NCBI GenBank assembly: GCA_018268935.1
Contig: JAFDVS010000109.1
Coordinates: 1,292 to 65,291 of the forward strand
Length of the DNA stretch: 64,000 bases
From: Acidobacteriota bacterium
GTDB taxonomy: Bacteria > Acidobacteriota > Terriglobia > Bryobacterales > Bryobacteraceae
Reading direction: 5' to 3'
Part shown: positions 17,495 to 26,877 of the stretch, piece by piece
Position numbering within the stretch: position 1 is the first letter of the stretch
How the letters are laid out: each line of letters starts with the position of its first letter
Notes under the pieces: generated by a model
Database searches by the model: none
Told to the model about the DNA's origin: nothing
The model's input: the letters and a program-made list of their open reading frames with translations, nothing else
Made by a program: the position numbers and the translations under genes

Positions 17495-17552
17495 GGCAGA
17501 CACTTGGCCGCAACCCTTGTGGCCGTAGCTTGTTCGTAAGGGGCGACTTTCC

Positions 17553-20500
17553 ATGTCTCAGCATCTCGCCAGATTTCTATTTCTGGGGTTTGTCCTGACC
17601 GTTGGAGCAGGTTTTGCGCAGGATACGCGCGCAAGAGTCCAGGGTCTGATCACAGACACCACGCAGGCAGTGATTGCCGGCGCCAACGTCACACTAAAGA
17701 ATGACAACACCGGCGTGACTGCCACACAACAAACCAGTCAAAGCGGAGTCTATCTTTTCGACTTCGTTCTTCCCGGTAATTACACCGTGACGGTGGAGAT
17801 GTCGGGTTTCAAGCAATACCAGCAACGCAATATTCTAGTGCAGGCACGCGGTGACGTGACGGTAAACGCGACGCTGGAAGTGGGCGCGACGCGTGAGACA
17901 GTGACGATTGAATCTTCGCCGGTGGCGGTGCAGTTCAACACCACTACCATGTCGCTCACGCTGGACACGAAGATGACGAATTCCCTGCCGGTGATCAACC
18001 GCAATCCGTTTCTGCTGGTGGCGTTGAACCCGGCCGTAGTAGTGCGCTCCTCGAATGAACAGAGCCCCTATCACCACTGGGCGGCGAATCAGTTTGACGT
18101 CGGCGGGAATACGAACACGAAGAACGACATTATTCTGGATGGCGCACCGTCGATGACGGCGCAGAAGTCCAGCTACACGCCTCCGATGGATGCGGTGCAG
18201 GAAGTGAACCTGCAGCAGAACGCGGTGGATGCCGAGTTCGGCCATTCCGCGGGCGGCGTGATCAGCATGCAGATGAAGTCGGGAACGAACGAACTGCACG
18301 GAACGGCCTACTACCTGGGACGCAATCCCAAGCTGAACGCGCTGGCGGACCGCATCACGGGCGGCAAGAACCTGACGCGGCAGAATGTGTGGGGAATAAC
18401 GGGCGGGACGCCGATCAAGAAGAACCGGCTGTTCAACTATGTGGCTTATGAAGGATGGCGGACGATCGAGCCGAAGGCCATCCAGAACACTCTGCCCACG
18501 GACCTGGAACGGACGGGCGACTTTTCGCGTTCGTTGAACACACAAGGCGCACTGCGCACCATCTACGATCCATCCACGACACAGACCAACGGCAGCACGG
18601 TGACGCGCACCCCGTTTGCGGGCAACGTAATTCCGGCGAGCCGGTTTGATCCGACGTCAAAGAAGATTCTGGATGACATGTGGAAGCCTAACGGGCCGGG
18701 CAGCGGATTCACCACGGCCAACAATTTCCAGATCGGTTACGCCAACCGCTTCCGCTATTGGAACGTGATGGACCGGGTGGATTACAACATCAGCGACAAG
18801 CTGAAAGTGTTCGGACGCTACAACCAGTTCAATACCTTCACGAAGTGGGACGACTACACGGGCGGGTCGGTAGCACAACAGGTGGACGGCTCAAAGCGCC
18901 ACTCGCTGAGCTTCTCCGGAGACGCGGTATACACCCTGGATTCGAGCACGGTGCTCAACTTCCGCGGCGCCTACAACTCCATCGTGGACTCCTTCGGCGT
19001 TCCGGAATCGACATTGAAGCCCGCGGATCTGGAGAAATTCTGGCCGGGCAATCCGTGGTATTCGTCTTACCTCAACGATCTGCCGGACATCTACTATCCC
19101 GGCATCACGGTAAACTCGGCGACGCAAACCGTCCTGGGCAAGACCGGCTACTGGTATCAGGAGCCGAGTTCCTACAACATCGAAGGCAAGATGTCGAAGA
19201 ACGTGGGACGCCACTATCTGAAGATGGGCGGTGAGTACCGGATTGAGAATGTGAACGCCTCGCGGCCACGGCCGATGAGCTTTGTGTTCGGTCCGGCGCT
19301 GACGTCGAACACCTATCTCAATCCGAACACAGCGTTGAGCGGCGATGCCTGGGCGAGCATGATGCTGGGTGTACTGGAAGGCAATTCCACGATCAGTTCC
19401 ATTCCGATCCAGAAGCCGCGCAACCGCTACAACGGCTTTTTCTTCCACGATGACTTCAAGCTGTCCTCCCGCCTGACGCTGAACCTGGGCATCCGCTACG
19501 AATACTTCACGGCGATGCGGGATCCGGAAGATCGCATTTCGCGTTTCTTGGATTTGAACAGCCCGATTCCGGATTTCCAGGGCGCCAACGCACCGAACCT
19601 GGGGGCACAGGCGAATGCTCTGCGGCAAGCGGCGCCCATCTACAACGGTGAGTGGCTCTTTACGGATAGCAACAACCGCAATTCCTGGAATGCGCCGAAG
19701 AACCTGTTTCTGCCGCGCGTGGGACTCGCCTGGCGCGTAAACAACATCACCGCGCTGCGAATCGGATTCGCGCGGTACATTGTGCCGGCGACTTTGACCG
19801 ACGGCCTGAATATTCTGGGTAGCGTTCCATACCCGGGTTTTGATGCCACGACCAACACACTGGCGCCGCTGCAGGGAATTGCGCAGCAACGCATTTCGAA
19901 CCCGTTCCCCGGCGGGCTGGTTCCCGTGTCTGGGAAGTCGCTCGGCCGGTACACGGGACTTGGCGGCAGCACCACCTGGTACCAGCAGAATTTCAATCCA
20001 GGTGTTAACGATCGCTTCAATGTGACCTTCCAACGGCAGTTGCCGGGCCGGATGCTGGCCGACGTTACTTACTTCATGAACATCGGACGCAACCATCCGT
20101 ACTCGTTCGATGTGAACCAGGTGGATCCGCGGATCGGATACCGCGTGGGGAACCAGATCACCACACCGGTAGACAATCCGTTCTTCAACCTGCTTTCGGC
20201 CTCGAAGATGCCGGGGCAGTTGCGGACGCAACGGACAGTGGCGGTGCGTGAATTGCTGCGGCCCTATCCGCAATACAACGGATCGCTGGTGGAGACCCTG
20301 ATTGGCGGAACACGCAACCGGTACCGCTCGCTGCAGTTGCAGTTGCAGCGCCCATTCGTCAGCGGGTTCAACCTGGTGATGGGTTACAACTACAACAATT
20401 CGAAGAACGATGAATTCTACGATGAGTTGGACGGCTACCTGAGGAACTTCACCTGGCAGCCTGCTCCGCAGTCGCGTCACCGCTTCACCGGCGCCGCGGT

Positions 20501-20984
20501 TTACGAGTTGCCATTCGGCAAGGGGCGGGCGTTCATGAACGGTGCGAACCCGGTGGTACAGGGGATTCTGGGTGGCTGGTCCACCAGCACACTGTTCACC
20601 TACAACAGCGGCGAGTATCTGCGCTTTGGCAGCGCAGTGGTCGAAGGCGACCCCGGCGTGAGCGAACCGACCAGCAACCAGTGGTTCAACACAGCGGTGT
20701 TCAAAGTGATTCCGGCGTTCACCCGCCGCGCCAATCCACTGCAGTACAGCAACGTCAAAGGTCCGCGGTTTGTGAACATTGATGCAACCCTGGCGAAGGA
20801 ATTCCCGGTGATCGGCGAGCGGCTGAAGTTTGAGCTGCGCGCCGAGGCCTACAATCTGGCGAACGCATTCACAGGCGCCAACCCGAGCACGGCCGTGACG
20901 GCGGCGACGTTTGGCCGTATCACGAGTCAGCGGGCTGGCATCTTCGGACGCCAGATCCAGTTCAGCGGACGCTTCATTTGGTAG
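17553..20984 (+). CDS. Oar-like TonB-dependent outer-membrane receptor
   Basis: An 1143-residue protein with a signal peptide ending near GAGFAQ (residues 18-23). Residues about 28-110 are a carboxypeptidase-regulatory-like beta-sandwich (RVQGLITDTTQAVIAGANV, GVYLFDFVLPGNYTVTVEM). A plug domain follows (NEQSPYHHWAANQFDVGGN, DAVQEVNLQQNAVDAEFGHS) and then a large beta-barrel ending in FSGRFIW, whose terminal tryptophan suits outer-membrane assembly. This Oar-like architecture is much expanded in Acidobacteria; substrates are often carbohydrate or protein fragments but are unknown here. It has its own promoter, is divergent from a TPR gene, and its stop overlaps the cytochrome c start by seven bases. 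Confidence 0.93.
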   Translation: MSQHLARFLFLGFVLTVGAGFAQDTRARVQGLITDTTQAVIAGANVTLKNDNTGVTATQQTSQSGVYLFDFVLPGNYTVTVEMSGFKQYQQRNILVQARGDVTVNATLEVGATRETVTIESSPVAVQFNTTTMSLTLDTKMTNSLPVINRNPFLLVALNPAVVVRSSNEQSPYHHWAANQFDVGGNTNTKNDIILDGAPSMTAQKSSYTPPMDAVQEVNLQQNAVDAEFGHSAGGVISMQMKSGTNELHGTAYYLGRNPKLNALADRITGGKNLTRQNVWGITGGTPIKKNRLFNYVAYEGWRTIEPKAIQNTLPTDLERTGDFSRSLNTQGALRTIYDPSTTQTNGSTVTRTPFAGNVIPASRFDPTSKKILDDMWKPNGPGSGFTTANNFQIGYANRFRYWNVMDRVDYNISDKLKVFGRYNQFNTFTKWDDYTGGSVAQQVDGSKRHSLSFSGDAVYTLDSSTVLNFRGAYNSIVDSFGVPESTLKPADLEKFWPGNPWYSSYLNDLPDIYYPGITVNSATQTVLGKTGYWYQEPSSYNIEGKMSKNVGRHYLKMGGEYRIENVNASRPRPMSFVFGPALTSNTYLNPNTALSGDAWASMMLGVLEGNSTISSIPIQKPRNRYNGFFFHDDFKLSSRLTLNLGIRYEYFTAMRDPEDRISRFLDLNSPIPDFQGANAPNLGAQANALRQAAPIYNGEWLFTDSNNRNSWNAPKNLFLPRVGLAWRVNNITALRIGFARYIVPATLTDGLNILGSVPYPGFDATTNTLAPLQGIAQQRISNPFPGGLVPVSGKSLGRYTGLGGSTTWYQQNFNPGVNDRFNVTFQRQLPGRMLADVTYFMNIGRNHPYSFDVNQVDPRIGYRVGNQITTPVDNPFFNLLSASKMPGQLRTQRTVAVRELLRPYPQYNGSLVETLIGGTRNRYRSLQLQLQRPFVSGFNLVMGYNYNNSKNDEFYDELDGYLRNFTWQPAPQSRHRFTGAAVYELPFGKGRAFMNGANPVVQGILGGWSTSTLFTYNSGEYLRFGSAVVEGDPGVSEPTSNQWFNTAVFKVIPAFTRRANPLQYSNVKGPRFVNIDATLAKEFPVIGERLKFELRAEAYNLANAFTGANPSTAVTAATFGRITSQRAGIFGRQIQFSGRFIW

Positions 20985-21892
20985 TTCGTACGTTTCTCTT
21001 TCTGCTGCTGGTCCCGGAGTTATGGGGCCAGTATGCGGGAAGAGAGGCATGCCGGGCATGCCACCCAAAGGAAACAGAGGGACATGAGCGGACAGGACAC
21101 GCGAGATCGCTCGCTGTTCCGTCCGCTCATCTGCGTTATGAGCAATTTCGCGATGTAAAAGCGGATTGGGCATTCGGCGCGGGAGCACAGGCTGTGACTT
21201 TCGTCAGCCGCCGCGATGAGGAGCATTACGTGGAACAGGGGTTGAGTTGGTACGCCTCTACAGGGAGGCTGGAGTTGACTCCCGGGCACCGGCAGGAGCG
21301 AGGGGAGATTTACCGGACCTTCGATCCCGAAGCCTCGATTCTGCGCTGTTTTCAGTGCCACTCGACGGGCCCGCTGCAACTGGGCGGCGGATACAGTATT
21401 CAGCCTTCGGAGCCGGGGGTCCAATGTGAAACGTGCCACGGAGCAGGGCGGGAACATGCTACGCGACAGACGCCAATCCGAAACCCGAACAGACTGACGG
21501 CCGACGGGGTGAATCAGCTTTGCGGCGGCTGCCATCGCAAACCCGCGGCAACCGGCGACGACACGGATTGGAGCAACCCTTGGAACGCGCGGCACCAGCC
21601 GCTGTATCTGGCCGAGAGCGCATGTTTCCGCAAGAGCAAGGGGAAGCTATCGTGTTTCAACTGCCACGCACCGCACCAGGCAATGTCGCGGGAGGCGGCA
21701 TATTACGGTAAGGTGTGCTCCAGTTGTCATGCCCGGCCGCGCCATCAGGCAGCGACGGCGGCCGCGCGAGGGACTTGTGTCGGGTGCCATATGCCTGAAG
21801 TGAAACCGCAGGCGAATCTTAGATTCGCCAATCACTGGATCGGTGTGTATGAGGCGGGAAAGCCGCTGCAGCCTATCGCGCGGAAGCCTTAA
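20978..21892 (+). CDS. Periplasmic seven-haem cytochrome c
   Basis: A 304-residue protein with seven CXXCH haem-binding motifs: CRACH, CFQCH, CETCH, CGGCH, CFNCH, CSSCH and CVGCH. The start is a TTG (20978) that overlaps the receptor stop by seven bases; it is chosen because it gives a complete signal peptide (MVVRTFLFLLLVPELWG) and no ATG or GTG precedes the first haem motif. The arrangement, including HARSLAVPSAHLRY after the first haem, resembles cytochrome c554-like multihaem proteins. It should carry electrons in the periplasm. Translational coupling to a TonB-dependent receptor is unusual. The gene end overlaps the convergent TPR gene by 20 bases. Confidence 0.88.
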   Translation: MVVRTFLFLLLVPELWGQYAGREACRACHPKETEGHERTGHARSLAVPSAHLRYEQFRDVKADWAFGAGAQAVTFVSRRDEEHYVEQGLSWYASTGRLELTPGHRQERGEIYRTFDPEASILRCFQCHSTGPLQLGGGYSIQPSEPGVQCETCHGAGREHATRQTPIRNPNRLTADGVNQLCGGCHRKPAATGDDTDWSNPWNARHQPLYLAESACFRKSKGKLSCFNCHAPHQAMSREAAYYGKVCSSCHARPRHQAATAAARGTCVGCHMPEVKPQANLRFANHWIGVYEAGKPLQPIARKP

Positions 21893-22823
21893 TGCGCGCG
21901 GCGCGCGTGCGATGCTGAGCCGCTTCCGCTTTTCGTCCTAAGCGGTCGAGCAACGCAGCCAGGTTATCGAGATCCACTGCCACCTCGGGGTGCGAAAGAC
22001 CGTAGGCTTTCTCATCGATGCGAAGGGCGCGTTCGTAGAGCAGGCGGGCGCCGGCGAGATCCTTGCGGGCCTGGAGAATGTCGGCGAGGTTGCTAGCCGC
22101 TGTAGCAACGCGCGGATGCGTCGCGCCAAGCCCTTGCTCCAGGATAGTAAGAGACCGGCGGGCGGCGCGCTCGGCTTCGGCGGGCTGACCTTTTGCGAGA
22201 AGGATATTGGCGAGGTTGTTCAAGGTGACGGCAACCTCAGGATGAGCAGGGCCGAGGGCCGATTCCTGGATGGTGAGGGCGCGGCGCAGGAGCGGTTCGG
22301 CCTGGGCCGGATCGAGGAGAAGAGCGAGATCATTGAGACGCACGGCATAGCGGGGGTGAGCTTCGCCGGAGGCCGCCTGCTCCTTGGCGAGCGCCTGCTG
22401 GTAGAAGGCCAAAGCCCGATCGCGGTTGCCATGCGAATCCTCCCAAGCGCCAAGAGCGGCGAGATTGCGAGCGGCGACACCGGCGTCGTCACAAAGAGCG
22501 GCACGGCGCCGGAGGGCGATCGCCTCCTCCGGTGAGGAGACAGCGGCAAGATTCTCCATATCCTCCGCGGTGATTCGATTGGTGGGGCCGTAGTGACGTT
22601 CATCGATTTGAAGGGCGCGGAGGAGTAAGGGGCGGGCGGAGTCGGGGCGTCCGTATTTGCGATGAAAGAGACCGAAGTCGCTGGCGAGGCGGGCAAGCTT
22701 GGGATGTTGTGGGCCGAGTTCCTTCTCGCGTTCGGCGAGCGCCTGCTGGTACAGAGGGATGAGCGCAGCCGGGTCAGGCTGGAAGAGCAGCAAACAAAGC
22801 GCCGCGGCACAAGGCGCGGTCAT
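21873..22823 (-). CDS. TPR protein ending the nucleoside salvage operon
   Basis: A 316-residue protein from ATG 22823, which overlaps the cytidine deaminase stop as ATGA; a longer frame to 22877 would run into that gene. The N-terminus MTAPCAAALCLLLFQ looks like a short signal peptide. Kinesin-light-chain-type TPRs fill the rest: HPEVAVTLNNLANILLAKGQ, HPRVATAASNLADILQARKD and HPEVAVDLDNLAALLDRLGR. It resembles the TPR protein at 16248-17345. The overlap implies co-translation with nucleoside salvage genes, but a direct metabolic role is not evident. Confidence 0.8.
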   Translation of the reverse strand: MTAPCAAALCLLLFQPDPAALIPLYQQALAEREKELGPQHPKLARLASDFGLFHRKYGRPDSARPLLLRALQIDERHYGPTNRITAEDMENLAAVSSPEEAIALRRRAALCDDAGVAARNLAALGAWEDSHGNRDRALAFYQQALAKEQAASGEAHPRYAVRLNDLALLLDPAQAEPLLRRALTIQESALGPAHPEVAVTLNNLANILLAKGQPAEAERAARRSLTILEQGLGATHPRVATAASNLADILQARKDLAGARLLYERALRIDEKAYGLSHPEVAVDLDNLAALLDRLGRKAEAAQHRTRAARIKASAR

Positions 22824-23212
22824 CGTTTGAGCTTGGCGCAATCGAAGGCATCGGGGAGCAGATCGTGCATCTCCCACGACTGGCGGTCCCCGGTTGCATT
22901 CGACGCGGTCACGGGAATATCGCCACAGTATTCCCAGATGATTTGGCGGCAGGCGCCGCAGGGAGGCGTCACGGATTCCGCGGCCGTAACGACGGCGATC
23001 CGGCGGAACTCGCGGACCCCTTCGCTGAGTGCCTTCCAGATGGCAACGCGCTCGGCGCAGACGGTGAGTCCATAGCTGGCGTTCTCAATGTTACAGCCGG
23101 AATAGATGCGTCCGTCGGAAGCTTCCACTGCCGCACCCACGGCAAAGCCCGAATACTCGCAACAGGCATTCTGCCGGGCTTTCCAGGCCGCATCGAGGAG
23201 GGCAGTGCTCAC
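22820..23212 (-). CDS. cdd: Cytidine deaminase
   Basis: A 130-residue enzyme that deaminates cytidine and deoxycytidine to uridine and deoxyuridine. The zinc site is complete: C52-A53-E54 (SYGLTVCAERVA, Glu as proton shuttle) with C85 and C88 (TPPCGACRQ). The N-terminal YSGFAVGAAVEASDG and the GCNIENAS substrate loop are typical of the short, homotetrameric class. It overlaps the purine nucleoside phosphorylase gene and the TPR gene by four bases each, so it belongs to the operon that begins with the pyrimidine nucleoside phosphorylase. Confidence 0.96.
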   Translation of the reverse strand: MSTALLDAAWKARQNACCEYSGFAVGAAVEASDGRIYSGCNIENASYGLTVCAERVAIWKALSEGVREFRRIAVVTAAESVTPPCGACRQIIWEYCGDIPVTASNATGDRQSWEMHDLLPDAFDCAKLKR

Positions 23213-24030
23213 GATTTGCTCTCCAGGCGCGGCAACACTTCACGGAGCAGGCGGACGAGGGTATCACGGACACGGGCTCCGGTCTCGAGCACTTCTTCGT
23301 GATGAATCTTTTGTGGCAGGATTCCCGCAGCCATGTTGGTGACGCAACTGATGGCCAGCACGTTCATTCCCATGTGACTGGCGACGATGACTTCCGGGAC
23401 GGTAGACATACCAACAAGATCCGCACCGATGGCGCGCAGGTAGCGAATCTCGGCCGGCGTTTCATAGGACGGGCCCAGCAAGCCGGCATAGACGCCTTCG
23501 GCGAGCGGGATGTGGAGTTCGGCGGCGACGAGTTTCGCGAGGTAGCGGAAATGTGTGCTGTAGGCCTCCGACATATCGGGGAAGCGCGGCCCGAGCGAAT
23601 CGTCGTTGGGTCCGGCAAGAGGATTTATGCCTTGCAGATTGATGTGGTCGCTGATGAGGACGAGGGCACCCTGTTCGTAGGCCAGATTGATGCCGCCGGC
23701 GGCGTTGGTGAAAACCATGGAAGCGACGCCGAGCTTCTTCATCACACGAACAGAGAAGGTGACTTGTTGCGGGGAGTATCCCTCGTAGAGATGGGCGCGG
23801 CCGGAAAGACAGATCACTTCGAGCGAGCCGAGCTTGCCGATGATGAGTTTACCGGCGTGCCCTATGGCCGTGGAGCGCGGCCAATGAGGAATCTCATTGT
23901 AGGGCACTTCCACACGATCGGCGAGAGCTTCAGCAAAAACGCCTAAGCCGCTGCCGAGCACAACAGCGATTTTTGGCGTGCGATGCAGCCTTTGCTGCAG
24001 GTAAGAAACGGCTTCATCAAGCGGAGTCAT
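23209..24030 (-). CDS. punA: Purine-nucleoside phosphorylase, trimeric class
   Basis: A 273-residue enzyme that cleaves purine nucleosides with phosphate to base and ribose 1-phosphate. Motifs of the PNP/MTAP family 2 are present: VVLGSGLGVFAEAL (phosphate loop), GHAGKLIIGKL, SGRAHLYEGY, FTNAAGGIN, GPSYETPAEIRYLR and GMSTVPEVIVASHMG. Length and motifs fit the trimeric enzymes rather than hexameric DeoD. It sits between the NupC transporter and cytidine deaminase, overlapping each by four bases. Confidence 0.95.
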   Translation of the reverse strand: MTPLDEAVSYLQQRLHRTPKIAVVLGSGLGVFAEALADRVEVPYNEIPHWPRSTAIGHAGKLIIGKLGSLEVICLSGRAHLYEGYSPQQVTFSVRVMKKLGVASMVFTNAAGGINLAYEQGALVLISDHINLQGINPLAGPNDDSLGPRFPDMSEAYSTHFRYLAKLVAAELHIPLAEGVYAGLLGPSYETPAEIRYLRAIGADLVGMSTVPEVIVASHMGMNVLAISCVTNMAAGILPQKIHHEEVLETGARVRDTLVRLLREVLPRLESKS

Positions 24031-25280
24031 AGCAACATCCCGGCAATACAGGCAGACATGAAATTGGCCAGTGTTCCGGCGGCAACGGCCTTCATGCCCA
24101 ATCGCGCCAGATCGGACTTACGGGTAGGCGCGAGCGCCCCGATGCCGCCAATCTGGATGGCGATGGAACTGAAGTTAGCAAAACCGCAGAGGGCGTAGGT
24201 AGCGATGACAAACGATTTGGGATCGAGTGTTTCGCGGATGGGGGCGAGTTGAAGGAAGGCGACAAATTCGTTGAGCACAAGCCGCGTCCCCAGCAGGTTG
24301 CCGATGGCCTGGGCGTCTTTCCAACTCACGCCCATGAGCCAAGCTACGGGAGCGAAGACATATCCGAACAGCTTCTGCAATGAATCGGGAAACCAGCCCG
24401 CGAGAGAATGCGCCCAGCCGAAGATCCCGTTGACCAGCGCGATGAGGGCGAGAAACGCGATGAGCATTCCGCCGATATTGAGGGCCAGATGAAGGCCTTC
24501 GCCCGCGCCTCTGGCGGCTGCATCGATGATATTGATGCCGGGCTTTTCGATGTCAATCTTGACGCTGCCGCGTGTTTCAGGCTCTTCGGTTTCGGGCACG
24601 AACATCTTGGCCAGCATGATGGTGGCAGGAGCGGTCATGATCACCGCGGTAAGCAGGTGCTTGATCTCGACATCGGCGATCTTCACATAGGCAGCCATCA
24701 CCGCGCCGGAAACGTGCGCCATGCCGCTGACCATGATGGTAAACAGTTCGGATTCGGTGAGTTTGGGGAGGAACGGGCGAATGGTGAGCGGCGCTTCGGT
24801 TTGCCCCATGAAGATGCTGGCTGCGACGTTGGTGCTCTCCGCGCCGCTGGCGCCCATGATGCGGAGCATCACCCAGGCCATCCCCTTGATCACATACTGC
24901 ATGATCCCGAAGTAGTAGAGGATGGAAAACAGGGCGGCGATGAAAATGACGATGGGCAGAACCTGGAAGGCGAAGATGACTCCGAATTTTACTTCCGCGC
25001 CGGTGGCGCCGCTGACTGGGACTGCGGCGTTCTTCGCCCCCAGCGGGCCAAAGAGGAACTGGCTGCCCGACTCGGCATATTCGAGCAATGCGTTAACCGC
25101 ATAGCTGGCGGCCTGAAAGGCCTGACCAAGATCCGTTTTGAGGACAAGGAACGCGAAGAGGAACTGCAGGCCGAGTCCCCAGGCGAGTAGTTTCGGCTGG
25201 ATGGCCTTCCTGTTACTGGAGAAAATCCAGGCCGAAGCCAGTACCGCGGCAATACCAAGCAGTCCCGTGAATCGTTCCAC
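24027..25280 (-). CDS. NupC/CNT-family nucleoside transporter
   Basis: A 417-residue inner-membrane protein with multiple hydrophobic helices. Conserved CNT signatures include SIFMGQTEAPLTIRPF, FTIMVSGMAHVSGAVMAAYV, LVLNEFVAFLQLA and ATYALCGFANFSSIAIQIGG. These transporters bring nucleosides in with Na+ or H+. It lies 35 bases after the pyrimidine nucleoside phosphorylase and overlaps punA by four bases, so uptake and phosphorolysis are co-expressed. Confidence 0.94.
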   Translation of the reverse strand: MERFTGLLGIAAVLASAWIFSSNRKAIQPKLLAWGLGLQFLFAFLVLKTDLGQAFQAASYAVNALLEYAESGSQFLFGPLGAKNAAVPVSGATGAEVKFGVIFAFQVLPIVIFIAALFSILYYFGIMQYVIKGMAWVMLRIMGASGAESTNVAASIFMGQTEAPLTIRPFLPKLTESELFTIMVSGMAHVSGAVMAAYVKIADVEIKHLLTAVIMTAPATIMLAKMFVPETEEPETRGSVKIDIEKPGINIIDAAARGAGEGLHLALNIGGMLIAFLALIALVNGIFGWAHSLAGWFPDSLQKLFGYVFAPVAWLMGVSWKDAQAIGNLLGTRLVLNEFVAFLQLAPIRETLDPKSFVIATYALCGFANFSSIAIQIGGIGALAPTRKSDLARLGMKAVAAGTLANFMSACIAGMLL

Positions 25281-25315
25281 GGCCCCTCCCCGATCGGGCT
25301 GAATGTGAAATGCGT

Positions 25316-26620
25316 TTAGCCGACGACTTCGAGGATGAGTTCGCGCTCCTCGGGCGCGTCTTTCGAGATACGGAAAGCGTCTTCAACGAGGTCGGCCGCT
25401 TCATCCACGCGCTCTTCGCGAGTGTGGTAGATGCGGCAGAGCACGCCACCGGCGTCCACTTTCTGGCCGACTTTGACTTCGAGGATGACACCGACGGCGG
25501 GGTCGATGGAGTCTTCCTTGGTATCGCGGCCTGCGCCAATCATCTGGCTGGCCTGGCCGATCAAGGCGGCGTCCACGGCGCTGACGAAGCCGGCACGGGG
25601 GGAGTAGATTTCCCTCATCCCAGTGGCGTTCGGCAGCAATTCGAAGCGGTCGAGGACGGAGGCGTTGCCACCCTGCGCGGTGATCACGTCCTTGAATTTG
25701 CGATAACCCGAACCATCGAGCAGCCGGGCCTGTGCGATCTCACGGGCTTCATCGATGGAGTTGGCCATGCGGCCGAGGTGAATCATGCGCGCGGCGAGTT
25801 CGAGCGAGAGACGAGTGAGGTCAACCGGGCCGGCGTTTTGCAGGGTCTGCGACACTTCCATGATTTCGAGGGCATTGCCGATGGCGAAACCAAGCGGCTG
25901 ATTCATATCGGTGATGAGCGCCATGACACGCTTATCCATGCGGCGGCCGATGCCGACCATCATCTGGGCCAGGCGGCGGGCGTCGATCTGTTTCTTCATG
26001 AACGCGCCGGAACCGACTTTGACGTCGAGCACGATGGAATCGAGCCCTGCGGCCAGCTTCTTCGACATGATGGAAGAAGCGATGAGCGGGATGGATTCGA
26101 CGGTAGCCGTGGCGTCGCGCAGAGAATAGAGGCGGCCGTCGGCAGGAGCGATCTGTTCGCTCTGGCCGATGAAAGCCAATCCATGCTTTTGCAATTGCGA
26201 CTGGAATTCGCTGACGGAAAGTGAAGTGCGGAAGCCGGGGATGGACTCGAGTTTGTCGAGTGTGCCACCGGTGTGACCCAAGCCGCGGCCGGAGATCATG
26301 GGGACGATGACGCCGGCGGAAGCAGCCAATGGCGCCGCAATGAGGCTGGTTTTGTCGCCAACGCCACCGGTGGAATGCTTGTCCACTTTGACACCTGGCA
26401 CAGCGGACAGGTCCACCGTTTCACCGGATTGGAGCATGCATTCGGTCAAAGCAGAGACTTCACGGTCGGTCATGCCTTGCCAGCACACAGCCATCAAGAA
26501 CGCTGAGATCTGATAATCCGGAATCTCCCCGCGCGTATAGCCATTGACGAGAAAAACGATCTCCTCGGGCGAGAGTTCTTCACCCTCGCGCTTGCGGTAG
26601 ATGAGGTCTACTGTTCGCAT
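25316..26620 (-). CDS. deoA: Thymidine/pyrimidine-nucleoside phosphorylase
   Basis: A 434-residue enzyme that splits thymidine, deoxyuridine or uridine with phosphate. The family signature KVDKHSTGGVGDKTSLIAAP, then GRGLGHTGGTLDKLESIPG, DVKVGSGAFMK and a C-terminal domain ending near CRIYHTREERVDEA are all present. Both DeoA and Pdp fit; sequence alone does not settle uridine use. This is the first gene of the operon with nupC, punA, cdd and a TPR gene. The ATG at 26620 is preceded by an inverted repeat within six bases and no obvious ribosome-binding site. Confidence 0.93.
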   Translation of the reverse strand: MRTVDLIYRKREGEELSPEEIVFLVNGYTRGEIPDYQISAFLMAVCWQGMTDREVSALTECMLQSGETVDLSAVPGVKVDKHSTGGVGDKTSLIAAPLAASAGVIVPMISGRGLGHTGGTLDKLESIPGFRTSLSVSEFQSQLQKHGLAFIGQSEQIAPADGRLYSLRDATATVESIPLIASSIMSKKLAAGLDSIVLDVKVGSGAFMKKQIDARRLAQMMVGIGRRMDKRVMALITDMNQPLGFAIGNALEIMEVSQTLQNAGPVDLTRLSLELAARMIHLGRMANSIDEAREIAQARLLDGSGYRKFKDVITAQGGNASVLDRFELLPNATGMREIYSPRAGFVSAVDAALIGQASQMIGAGRDTKEDSIDPAVGVILEVKVGQKVDAGGVLCRIYHTREERVDEAADLVEDAFRISKDAPEERELILEVVG

Positions 26621-26625
26621 TTTAA

Positions 26626-26640
26626 GTTACTTAGCGTAAC
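26626..26640 (-). promoter_or_regulatory. Inverted repeat just before the nucleoside salvage operon
   Basis: GTTAC (26626-26630) and GTAAC (26636-26640) form a perfect 5-bp inverted repeat with a five-base spacer, only five bases before the deoA start codon. It is placed where a nucleoside-responsive repressor could block the operon. No regulator gene is adjacent. Confidence 0.4.
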
Positions 26641-26877
26641 ATCTTATGTAGTTGCAAGTAAAGCGCGAAGGGCGCGGCCAGCGGCGGGAGCCACATCGCG
26701 CGCAGACACGTTGGAGCAGGTTCCAAGCGTGGTTTCCAGGAGCGATTCCGTGTCGATCCCACCTGCCGGATGGGGCTCATGGAGGTGTACCAGCAGACGG
26801 GTCGCAGATGGTATGATGCGGGAGAATCAACGTGTCCGCCGAGGCAGCGGAAGAACGCTTAAGGCATCCCCCACAAC

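Noticed and set aside
18891..21188. Minus-strand frame of 765 residues opposite the TonB-dependent receptor
   Set aside because: It is a shadow of the GC-rich receptor gene: Arg/His/Val-rich, no domain pattern, and it lies across two well-supported genes.
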